The position numbers and the translations under genes are program-made. Shown here piece after piece: positions 1-5,266 of a stretch of 12,227 nt of DNA (position 1 is its first letter; each line of letters begins with the position of its first letter). Under the pieces are notes generated by a model. That model saw only the letters and a program-made list of their open reading frames with translations, was not told the DNA's origin and made no database searches. This DNA is from Treponema sp. UBA3870. GTDB taxonomy: Bacteria > Spirochaetota > Spirochaetia > Treponematales > Treponemataceae. Location of the stretch: contig DGGQ01000062.1 of NCBI GenBank assembly GCA_002392275.1, positions 1-12,227 on the forward strand, given 5' to 3'.

Positions 1-26
1 CTGTCAACTGTCAACTGTCAACTGTA
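1..26. repeat. 7-bp tandem repeat at the window edge
   Basis: The unit ctgtcaa is repeated three times and followed by a partial fourth copy (ctgta). The array probably extends to the left of the window. It lies upstream of a terminator and a lipoprotein gene and has no visible coding function. It is too short and has no spacers, so it is not a CRISPR array. It may be a variable-number tandem repeat. Confidence 0.8.
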
Positions 27-66
27 GGTGTAAAGTCTGCGCTGAATATTTTAAACTGTAACCATG

Positions 67-112
67 CCCGGAATTTTTCGTTCGCGAAGGATTCCGGGTT
101 TTTTGTTTTTAA
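67..112 (+). terminator. Intrinsic terminator in front of the lipoprotein gene
   Basis: A perfect 8-bp stem, CCCGGAAT at 67-74 and ATTCCGGG at 91-98, is followed by TTTTTTGTTTTT. Inside the loop, TTCG and CGAA can extend the pairing. Only 24 nt separate the T-tract from the start codon at 136, so there is no room for a promoter after it. It is either the terminator of a gene left of the window or an attenuator in the leader of the lipoprotein gene. Confidence 0.8.
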
Positions 113-135
113 AAACTTTTTTGGAGGAAAAAAGC

Positions 136-1350
136 ATGAAAAGATTTGTTAGGATTGGATTGATTCTTGGAGCTGCAATGCTTCTGGGGTTTGCTGGATG
201 CACGGTGGAAGTCAATAACCCGGAGCCGATTACACCAAAGAGCTATGCCGTGGGCATTTCAGCGGGCATTGAAAATGGAACTGTGACTGCAGACAAACAG
301 ACGGCGCAAAAGAATGAGACCGTAACCTTGACGCTTGCGGCAAATGCAGGCTACAAGTTTGGATCTATTTCCGTAAAAGATGCATCCAACAACAGTGTCC
401 AGACTACAGCCGTCACAGCCGGAACAAAGTACACATTTGTCATGCCGGAAAGCAACGTGACTGTGAGCGCAAGTTTCTCGCCTGACACTCCCATCGAAAC
501 CTCTTACACCGTTCTCGACAGTGGAACGACCGGGACTATGGGAACGAGCGGAACCTATGTGCTTTTCGGTTACTGGCCGCAGACCATCAAGGCTGATTCC
601 GTCACTGTTGACGAGACAAATTCCAAGCTTGCGGGAGCGTATACCTATTACAAAGGAAGCGACGGAGCTTGGTATGCGAAGATAAAGGAGAACGCCTATG
701 AGACCGGCTATAAATATTCCAATGGAACGGACGTGGCGCAGGACAGTGCTAACAGCTACAAATACTTCAAGGTGGAGCCGATAAAGTGGCGCGTGCTTAC
801 GGACAACTACAGCGGAAAGAGGCTCCTGCTTGCGGAGAACATCCTTGTCAACCACAGGTATGCGGCAAGCTCAAACAATTACGCAAACTCGGAAATCCGT
901 GCGTACCTTAACGACACGTTCTGGAACACGGCATTCACGGATTCAGAAAAATCGATGATTGATGAAACGGATGTGGACAACAGCGCGGCCAGCACCACGG
1001 ATGCAGGAGGAAACTTGACTCAAGCAACTAGCTATGCCTGCGGCACCACAAAGGACAAGATTTTCCTCCTGAGCGAAAAGGAAGCCACGACAACAGGCTA
1101 CGGATTTGCTTCATACAGCTCTTACGGAACCGGAAATTCACGAATCCGCATGACGACTGACTTTGCCAAGGCAAGCGGCGCATACCAGAGTACAACCGCT
1201 GGCTACGGCGGTTGGTGGTGGCTCCGCTCGCCTATCTATAGCTATAGTGATTACGCGTGCTACGTTTACAGCGATGGCGACGCTAGCGACCTCCTCTACG
1301 TCAGCTGTACGGTTGGCGGCGTGTGTCCGGCTTTGTCCTTGAAGAATTAG
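136..1350 (+). CDS. DUF6273-type secreted lipoprotein with bacterial-repeat domain
   Basis: A 404-aa predicted lipoprotein of unknown function. I place the start at 136 because GGAGG lies 8 nt upstream and the resulting N-terminus is a classical signal: MKR, hydrophobic residues 7-20, and a relaxed spirochaetal lipobox FAGC with C22 as the lipidated cysteine. The in-frame ATG at 64 would run through the terminator stem. Residues ~36-116 resemble the 'bacterial repeat'/Flg_new_2 beta module (GYKFGSISVKD, then FVMPESNVTVSASF). Residues ~140-404 match the DUF6273 pattern: FGYWPQT at 144-150, PIKWRVL at 215-221, and WWWLRSP at 360-366 near a C-terminal CPALSLKN. The segment between WLRSP and CPAL (367-397) is rich in Tyr, Ser, Asp, Gly and Cys and is encoded almost only by NNY codons, as in DGR variable regions. 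It probably displays a ligand-binding C-type-lectin-like face at the cell surface; that role is inferred. The family assignment comes from motif memory. Confidence 0.85.
   Translation: MKRFVRIGLILGAAMLLGFAGCTVEVNNPEPITPKSYAVGISAGIENGTVTADKQTAQKNETVTLTLAANAGYKFGSISVKDASNNSVQTTAVTAGTKYTFVMPESNVTVSASFSPDTPIETSYTVLDSGTTGTMGTSGTYVLFGYWPQTIKADSVTVDETNSKLAGAYTYYKGSDGAWYAKIKENAYETGYKYSNGTDVAQDSANSYKYFKVEPIKWRVLTDNYSGKRLLLAENILVNHRYAASSNNYANSEIRAYLNDTFWNTAFTDSEKSMIDETDVDNSAASTTDAGGNLTQATSYACGTTKDKIFLLSEKEATTTGYGFASYSSYGTGNSRIRMTTDFAKASGAYQSTTAGYGGWWWLRSPIYSYSDYACYVYSDGDASDLLYVSCTVGGVCPALSLKN
1234..1326 (+). other. Possible DGR-type variable region in the lipoprotein gene
   Basis: Of the 31 codons from ATC (1234) to TGT (1326), 28 end in C or T. 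They are mainly TAC/TAT, AGC/AGT, GAC/GAT, GGC, CTC and TGC/TGT, the products expected when adenines of AAY codons are randomised. No AAY codon is left in the stretch. It lies between the conserved WLRSP motif and the 3' end of the gene, where variable residues sit in C-type-lectin-fold DGR proteins. No template repeat or reverse transcriptase is present in the window, so this remains a hypothesis. Confidence 0.35.
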
Positions 1351-1362
1351 CTTATGCTAATT
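1345..1362. repeat. Perfect 7-bp inverted repeat over the stop codon
   Basis: AATTAGC (1345-1351) and GCTAATT (1356-1362) form a perfect 7-bp stem with the 4-nt loop ttat. The TAG stop at 1348-1350 lies inside the left arm. There is no T-tract directly behind it, and a separate terminator lies further down, so termination is not its obvious role. Its size matches the hairpin/cruciform described downstream of DGR variable regions. Confidence 0.7.
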
Positions 1363-1377
1363 AAACTGTAATCCACA

Positions 1378-1419
1378 CATCCCTCCGGGAACTTTTGTTT
1401 TCGGGGGGATGATTTTTTT
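1378..1419 (+). terminator. Intrinsic terminator of the lipoprotein gene
   Basis: CATCCCTCCG (1378-1387) pairs with CGGGGGGATG (1402-1411), a 10-bp stem with one G-U pair and a 14-nt loop, followed by a run of seven T (1413-1419). The T-run abuts the stop codon of the convergent GNAT gene (1418-1420). On the minus strand no T-run follows the stem, so it serves the plus strand only. Confidence 0.85.
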
Positions 1420-2011
1420 ACAGTGGCAGGTACATGAAAATGCAGTTTCTGTCGTACATGGGCTTTACATGTTCATGGACGAATGTTTCCATCTCCTCCG
1501 GCAGACGGTGAAATCCGAAGGACTGGTAGTGTCCGATTAGGTCGTCCTCCGGCAGCGCGTAAATGTGCATTGCCTGTACACCCACTATTTGCGCCGTGAA
1601 CTGTGCGATTGGGAGTATGAAATTGGCGAACATGTCTTTTCCGATTTTGGAAACTTCTGGGTGCTGCTTCCGGTATGCCGAGTTTACGGCAAAATTGGAA
1701 AGCTCGATTGATGGAACTGAGTAAAACGTTATGTCGTCGTCGGATTCCTTTTCACGTCCGCTGTCAAGTGTGAAAAGCCCTGTCCGCAGTGAAAAATATC
1801 CTGCAATCTCCTTTGTCTTCTTGTCACGGACGAGGTATGTGCGGTTGGAGCGTTTGCGTTCCTCGTACTCCGCCATGTTTTTCAAATAGAACTCCAGTCC
1901 CTTGCCGGTCGGTTTGTCAACTTCAAAGGACAGAATTTCGGTAAGGTTTTCCTCTGTCTCAAAAAGGTGTTCGTAAACGAAATGGTCGGTTTCAATGGGG
2001 ACAATATACAT
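1418..2011 (-). CDS. GNAT-family N-acetyltransferase, possibly a TA toxin
   Basis: A 197-aa protein with the outline of a GNAT acyl-CoA-dependent acetyltransferase. Evidence is the beta-strand 'IELSNFAVNSAYRK' (about residues 101-114) preceding a degenerate acetyl-CoA loop (SKIGKDMF), a helix, then 'MHIYALPED' and the late GNAT motif 'HYQSFGFHRLP' (about 161-171). The canonical Q/RxxGxG/A loop is poorly conserved. The ATG directly abuts the TAA of the 65-aa gene before it (TAAATG), with GGAG a few bases upstream, so the two are translationally coupled. The arrangement, a small protein followed by a GNAT, resembles TacT/AtaT-type toxin-antitoxin operons whose toxins acetylate aminoacyl-tRNA. 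The toxin role is inferred from layout; an ordinary small-molecule or protein acetyltransferase is the alternative. No terminator is seen on this strand. Confidence 0.75.
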   Translation of the reverse strand: MYIVPIETDHFVYEHLFETEENLTEILSFEVDKPTGKGLEFYLKNMAEYEERKRSNRTYLVRDKKTKEIAGYFSLRTGLFTLDSGREKESDDDITFYSVPSIELSNFAVNSAYRKQHPEVSKIGKDMFANFILPIAQFTAQIVGVQAMHIYALPEDDLIGHYQSFGFHRLPEEMETFVHEHVKPMYDRNCIFMYLPL

Positions 2012-2209
2012 TTACCGTCTCCATGCCGTAAGCCTTTCCTGCTCTTCTTCAGAGAACTGGGAAAGCCATTCCCGCTCATATTCATCAACTTCCTTTTTCA
2101 GCTGCTCAATCGGTGCCTTGGGACTGTTGAGTATGTGCAGGATTATGCGTTTTGCCATGTTGTAGTCCGGCAGTCGGTCAAGTGCCTGCTGTTGTGACAT
2201 AGTTCTCAT
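2012..2209 (-). CDS. Small helical protein paired with the GNAT gene
   Basis: A 65-aa charged protein that I do not recognise. It starts MRTMSQQQALDRL and looks helical throughout; residues ~34-59 are strongly Glu/Lys/Arg-rich and could form an amphipathic helix or coiled coil. AGGAGGA lies 5 nt before the ATG, a strong ribosome binding site, which supports real expression. Its stop codon touches the start codon of the GNAT gene. It does not look like the ribbon-helix-helix DUF1778 antitoxin that usually accompanies TacT toxins, so if it is an antitoxin it is of another kind. The position as first gene of a two-gene operon and the inverted repeat upstream are consistent with an autoregulating antitoxin, but this is inference. 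Confidence 0.7.
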   Translation of the reverse strand: MRTMSQQQALDRLPDYNMAKRIILHILNSPKAPIEQLKKEVDEYEREWLSQFSEEEQERLTAWRR

Positions 2210-2233
2210 AACGTCCTCCTGAAAAAATATCTA

Positions 2234-2281
2234 CCATATAAGATAACATGTTTTTGGACAAAAATGAATCCCCTTATATGG
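2234..2281 (-). promoter_or_regulatory. Inverted repeat over the GNAT-pair promoter area
   Basis: CCATATAAG (2234-2242) and CTTATATGG (2273-2281) are perfect 9-bp inverted half-sites 30 bp apart. Read on the minus strand, the interval holds TTCATT and, 17 bp on, TATCTT, a weak -35/-10 pair leading into the 65-aa gene. A dimeric regulator, perhaps the 65-aa protein, could bind here. The spacing is also compatible with a long-loop hairpin. The promoter call is weak; the inverted repeat is exact. Confidence 0.45.
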
Positions 2282-2470
2282 GATGCTGTTCCGCAGAAAA
2301 TGTTTCGCTACGCCGGACAGTAGGGGCTTGGTCCTGCGGTGGGCCGCGGGACTGTAGGCGGGTGCCGGAACCCCGGATGGCCGGTTTTTCAGTCGGTTTC
2401 CGCTTTACGCGGCTGTGGGTTTGGGATGCCGTCCAGAAAATTGCAAAAATAGCCTGTTCCCTAAATTCAA
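2282..2470. other. GC-rich intergenic segment with stem-loops, function unknown
   Basis: The gap between the GNAT pair and lysS (2210-2493) holds no convincing gene. Its middle is much richer in GC than both flanks and can fold. A 10-bp stem with G-U pairs, ggtcctgcgg (2330-2339) with ccgcgggact (2344-2353), has the loop tggg. A smaller ccgg-atgg-ccgg hairpin near 2373-2384 is followed by five T. CCGC/GCGG (2400-2412) forms a third. Open frames on both strands cross it, but they have no ribosome site or recognisable domain, and one runs antisense into lysS. It does not match the conserved cores of SRP RNA, tmRNA, RNase P RNA or a T-box. A dispersed repeat or unknown RNA is possible. Confidence 0.4.
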
Positions 2471-2493
2471 TTTTTTTTCTATAATACAGCATT
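2455..2493 (+). promoter_or_regulatory. lysS promoter, probably giving a leaderless mRNA
   Basis: A perfect -10 hexamer TATAAT sits at 2480-2485, after a T-rich spacer, with only a weak -35 (TTCCCT at 2457-2462, 17-bp spacing). The ATG begins 8 nt after the -10 box, so transcription would start about 1-3 nt before or at the start codon. There is no Shine-Dalgarno sequence before the ATG, in keeping with a leaderless transcript. Confidence 0.5.
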
Positions 2494-4101
2494 ATGAGTA
2501 CAGAACGAAACGAAAAGGAATTGTGCCACTGGGCGGACCAGCAGGCTAAGAGGATTATAGAGCAGAGGGGCGACAGGGACGAGTACACATGTGCGTCCGG
2601 TATTACTCCGTCTGGAACCGTACACATCGGTAACTTCCGCGAAATCATCACGGTGGATTTGATTGTCAGGGCTTTGCGCGACAGGGGAAAGAAGGTGCGT
2701 TTCATTTATTCATGGGACGACTATGATGTTTTCCGCAAGGTTCCGGGAAATATGCCGCGTCCCGACGTGCTTGAAAAATACCTGCGCTATCCGATTACGA
2801 TGGTCCCCGACACTTTTGGACGTGACGAAAACTATGCGCGCCACCACGAGGTTGACATCGAGAAGGAGCTTCCGCGTGTGGGAATCCATCCTGAATTTTT
2901 GTACCAGGCTTCGCGCTACCGTGCCAACCGTTATGCTGAGGGCATGAAAAAGGCTTTGCAGAACCGCGATTTGATTAAGTGGTGCCTGAACAATTTCCGC
3001 GACGACGAGCACAAGATGAAGGATACCGACCAGTATTGGCCTGTTGCGGCATTCTGTTCAAAGTGCAATAAGGACACGACCGAGATAACCGGTTATGACG
3101 GTGAATACGGCGTGACCTACCGTTGTACGAGCTGCGGACATGAAGAAAAGGGAGACCTCCGCACTTCAAAGGAATTCAAGCTGGGCTGGCGCGTTGACTG
3201 GCCTATGAGATGGAACGAAGAAAAAGTGTGCTTTGAGCCTGGAGGAAAGGACCACATAAGTCCGGGTGGAAGCTATGACACTGCAAAACTCATCAGCAAA
3301 AAGGTTTTCGGTTGGGACGCTCCTGTTACCATGAAGTATGATTTCGTAAAGCTCAAGGGCATTCCGGGAAAGATGTCTTCGTCAAAGGGAAAGGTCATTT
3401 CTCTGGTCGATGCTCTTGAAGTGTATCAGCCTGAGGTTTTGCGCTACATTTTTGCGGTGAACAAAGTTGACCACGAGTTCTCAATCAGCTTCGACCTTGA
3501 CGTAATCACGATTTACGAAGCCTACGACCGCTGCGAGAGGATTGCGTGGGGTGTGGACAAGGCGAAGAACGACAATCTTCTGGCACAGGAAAAGCGTGTC
3601 TATGAACTCAGCCAGATTGAGCCGGGAATGCCAAGCGAGATGCCTTACCAGATTCCGTTCAGGCAGCTTACGACTTTGCTCCAGACATATTCCGGCGATG
3701 TGGACAAGGTGATTGCAAGTCTTGGCGATGTTAAGGAAAGCCAGGTCGAATGTCTTAAACGCAGATGCGCCTGTGCGTGGTACTGGGTCAAGGAATGTGC
3801 CCCTGAGGATTTCCAGTTCGCCCTGATTACCGACGGGTCAAAAGCTGAAGGTCTTTCCGGTGTTGAGGAGAAGATGCTCCATGAGATTTGCGCGGATGTT
3901 CTTCCGAAGATGGACAGCCTTGACGAGAGGGGAATACAGCAGGCAATCTATGATGTGGCAACTGCAAACGGTCAGGAGGCCAAAGCACTTTTCAAGACCG
4001 TGTATCTTGCGCTGATCGGAAAGGAGCAGGGACCAAGGCTTGGTTCTTTCTTCAAGATAATTGGACGCGAACAGCTTGAGAAGATTCTTTCGGTGTACTG
4101 A
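2494..4101 (+). CDS. lysS: Class I lysyl-tRNA synthetase
   Basis: A 535-aa enzyme that charges tRNA-Lys with lysine using ATP, in the cytoplasm. It is the class I (archaeal and spirochaetal) form, unrelated in fold to the common class II enzyme. The HIGH motif is HIGN at residues 44-47, within TPSGTVHIGNFRE. The KMSKS motif is KMSSS at 293-297. Two CxxC pairs (C188/C191 and C211/C214) form a likely zinc ribbon between the halves of the catalytic domain. The C-terminal half (~350-535) is the helical anticodon-binding region and ends with 'IIGREQLEKI', as in the Borrelia protein recalled from memory. The ATG at 2494 is forced by an in-frame TAA at 2482-2484. The first ~7 residues extend beyond the Borrelia start. 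There is no ribosome binding site, but a TATAAT lies just upstream. It is transcribed alone and ends at a strong terminator. Confidence 0.97.
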   Translation: MSTERNEKELCHWADQQAKRIIEQRGDRDEYTCASGITPSGTVHIGNFREIITVDLIVRALRDRGKKVRFIYSWDDYDVFRKVPGNMPRPDVLEKYLRYPITMVPDTFGRDENYARHHEVDIEKELPRVGIHPEFLYQASRYRANRYAEGMKKALQNRDLIKWCLNNFRDDEHKMKDTDQYWPVAAFCSKCNKDTTEITGYDGEYGVTYRCTSCGHEEKGDLRTSKEFKLGWRVDWPMRWNEEKVCFEPGGKDHISPGGSYDTAKLISKKVFGWDAPVTMKYDFVKLKGIPGKMSSSKGKVISLVDALEVYQPEVLRYIFAVNKVDHEFSISFDLDVITIYEAYDRCERIAWGVDKAKNDNLLAQEKRVYELSQIEPGMPSEMPYQIPFRQLTTLLQTYSGDVDKVIASLGDVKESQVECLKRRCACAWYWVKECAPEDFQFALITDGSKAEGLSGVEEKMLHEICADVLPKMDSLDERGIQQAIYDVATANGQEAKALFKTVYLALIGKEQGPRLGSFFKIIGREQLEKILSVY

Positions 4102-4134
4102 TTTTTAATTGATTCGGTTTTCGATTGAAAAAAT

Positions 4135-4178
4135 AATCCCCGGTTGTTTGATTGAATGGCCGGGGATTTTTGTTTTTT
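4135..4178. terminator. Bidirectional terminator between lysS and the 116-aa gene
   Basis: AATCCCCGG (4135-4143) pairs perfectly with CCGGGGATT (4160-4168), with a 16-nt loop. On the plus strand TTTTGTTTTTT follows. On the minus strand the same stem is followed by ATTATTTTTTC. It can therefore stop lysS and the convergent gene ending at 4215. Confidence 0.88.
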
Positions 4179-4214
4179 AGTCTGCCAGGAGATTTTGTTC
4201 CTTATCCGTCTGTT

Positions 4215-4565
4215 TTATTTTTTCCCGCCGAAGATTTTGAATCCACCGAAAGATTTTTTTTCTTTTGCTTTGTCCTTTTTTTTGTTTTCAGATTCAGTTT
4301 CTTCTTCGCCGCTTTCTGAATCGGATTCGCCTCCCTGCACGACCTCCAGTTTCAATGCTGGCTGTGCTGCGGCTCCGGGCTTGGTTGAGATTACGGTCGC
4401 CTTCACGCTGTCCAGTGCCTCATCCAAAATCCTGAGAGCCATGTTCACGGCCTTGTTTGCTTCCGGTGTTATTATGTCCGAAATCTCCTGCCAGCTGTCG
4501 AAAATCATGTTGTATCCCTTGTTCATGCCAACGTAGCTCTGCCATGGTGTGTTTTCTGTTTCCAT
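4215..4565 (-). CDS. Hypothetical protein with acidic linker and lysine-rich tail
   Basis: A 116-aa protein that I do not recognise. Residues 1-60 look folded and helical (WQEISDIITPEANKAVNMAL). They are followed by an Ala/Pro stretch, an acidic Ser/Glu run at 80-93, a lysine-rich run at 94-104 (KKKDKAKEKK) and the end FGGFKIFGGKK. There is no signal peptide or membrane segment, so it is probably cytoplasmic. The abrupt charge reversal suggests a disordered tail. GAGGAAA lies ~5 nt before the ATG, supporting the start. The gene lies 17 nt downstream of the YoeB-like gene on the same strand and may be co-transcribed with the TA pair. Its N-terminal helices recall small phasin-like or nucleoid-type proteins, but that is too weak to name it. 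Confidence 0.7.
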   Translation of the reverse strand: METENTPWQSYVGMNKGYNMIFDSWQEISDIITPEANKAVNMALRILDEALDSVKATVISTKPGAAAQPALKLEVVQGGESDSESGEEETESENKKKDKAKEKKSFGGFKIFGGKK

Positions 4566-4581
4566 AATTTTTCCTCTGTTA

Positions 4582-4839
4582 TTATTTGTGATAGTGAGTT
4601 CCGCAGTAGACTATGTAAATTGTTTCGTTTTCTATTTTATAAACTATTCTGTGGAAGTCATCGATTCTTCTGCTCCAGTATCCAGAAAATTCTCCTTTCA
4701 GTGGTTCAGGCTTTCCGATTCCTTTATAACCGTTTCTGTCTATGTCCTTTAAAAGCTCGTTAGCTCGTTTTAGAATTTTTTTATCCGATTGAAGCGAAAG
4801 ATAATCCGCCCAAGCAATGTCCGACCAGTTTTTATTCAT
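4582..4839 (-). CDS. YoeB/Txe-family mRNA interferase toxin
   Basis: An 85-aa toxin of the RelE superfamily, YoeB branch. YoeB binds the ribosome A site and cleaves mRNA during translation. The family pattern is clear throughout: W5 and DYL near the start, GKPEPLKG (42-49), GYWSRRI (53-59), HRIVY (63-67) and the C-terminal HYH. Residues matching the E. coli YoeB catalytic set are E45, R64, H82 and Y83, so the enzyme looks intact. The ATG at 4839 overlaps the antitoxin TGA by one base (TGATG); the GTG one codon earlier is possible but less likely. GAGG in the antitoxin 3' end serves as ribosome site. Length is normal for the family. It forms an operon with the upstream antitoxin gene. Confidence 0.93.
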   Translation of the reverse strand: MNKNWSDIAWADYLSLQSDKKILKRANELLKDIDRNGYKGIGKPEPLKGEFSGYWSRRIDDFHRIVYKIENETIYIVYCGTHYHK

Positions 4840-5090
4840 CACTCAACCTCAACCAAATCGTGGCTGGAAAATTTTCCTTCTTCAATCTGCTTGATGGATT
4901 CCCTGAGCCTCGCCTGATTTTCCTCGCTCCAGAACGGGTCGGATTTCAGCTCGAACGGAATCTTGTTTTCACGAAGACAGGCCGTCATAAACATGTTGAA
5001 TGCGGATGTCACTGTGATTCCGATGGACTCGCAGAATCCCTCGAAAGAATATTTCCGCTCGTCGTTCGTCCTTATGCTTATTGTAGCCAT
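4839..5090 (-). CDS. RelB/DinJ-family antitoxin
   Basis: An 83-aa antitoxin. The N-terminus MATISIRTNDERK and the segment 'SFEGFCESIGITVTSAFNMFMTACLRENKIPFEL' (about residues 15-48) follow the ribbon-helix-helix pattern of RelB/DinJ proteins, which bind DNA as dimers. The C-terminal third, Glu-rich, is the usual toxin-wrapping tail. It should neutralise the adjacent YoeB-like toxin and repress the operon. GGAGG lies 6 nt before the ATG, and a good promoter with an overlapping palindrome is upstream. The pairing is a little unusual: the E. coli partner of YoeB is YefM, a Phd-fold protein, whereas this is RelB/DinJ-like. Such partner swaps are known among type II systems. Confidence 0.88.
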   Translation of the reverse strand: MATISIRTNDERKYSFEGFCESIGITVTSAFNMFMTACLRENKIPFELKSDPFWSEENQARLRESIKQIEEGKFSSHDLVEVE

Positions 5091-5117
5091 ATTTCGCCTC
5101 CAAAAAATTTTGTATCT

Positions 5118-5148
5118 ACAGTGTAATACATTGTGTTATGAATGTCAA
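5118..5148 (-). promoter_or_regulatory. Promoter and operator of the relB-yoeB operon
   Basis: On the minus strand a consensus -35 TTGACA (5143-5148) is separated by 17 bp from TACACT (5120-5125), followed by a leader with GGAGG. The -10 lies in an interrupted palindrome at 5118-5134, ACA-g-TGTA-a-TACA-t-TGT, with seven of eight positions paired. This is where a ribbon-helix-helix antitoxin would be expected to repress its own operon. Confidence 0.75.
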
Positions 5149-5210
5149 ATTTTGTCCGACAATTTCTGCTGATTTATCAAGAATTTAGTGCGGATTATGA
5201 AAACCTGTGA

Positions 5211-5263
5211 TAGAATTAAGGGAATGTTGATTAATATGGGAAGCATTAATCAGATTAGAGGTG
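5211..5263 (+). promoter_or_regulatory. Promoter -10, leader hairpin and RBS of the TerB-like gene
   Basis: TAGAAT (5211-5216) is a plausible -10 box, but no good -35 is found 17 bp upstream. Just after the expected start of transcription is a perfect 8-bp inverted repeat, TGATTAAT (5228-5235) with ATTAATCA (5245-5252), loop of 9 nt. AGAGGTG (5257-5263) then forms the ribosome site. The repeat may be an operator or an mRNA stem next to the ribosome site. Confidence 0.5.
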
Positions 5264-5266
5264 CTT

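Noticed and set aside
1..26. CRISPR-like repeat
   Set aside because: The unit is 7 bp with no spacers; it is a simple tandem repeat.
259..855. 198-aa minus-strand open frame inside the lipoprotein gene
   Set aside because: Antisense to a well-supported secreted protein; no ribosome site, no domain, basic/cysteine-rich composition typical of a shadow frame.
2248..2484. 78-aa plus-strand frame before lysS
   Set aside because: No Shine-Dalgarno, odd composition, lies in the GC-rich stem-forming spacer; kept only as an unexplained segment.
2282..2493. T-box or other known leader RNA for lysS
   Set aside because: The conserved T-box sequence is absent, the terminator/antiterminator pair is missing, and the promoter lies after the structured region.
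2274..2705. 143-aa minus-strand frame crossing the lysS promoter and 5' end
   Set aside because: Overlaps lysS antisense, has no ribosome site or recognisable domain; its openness reflects the GC-rich spacer.
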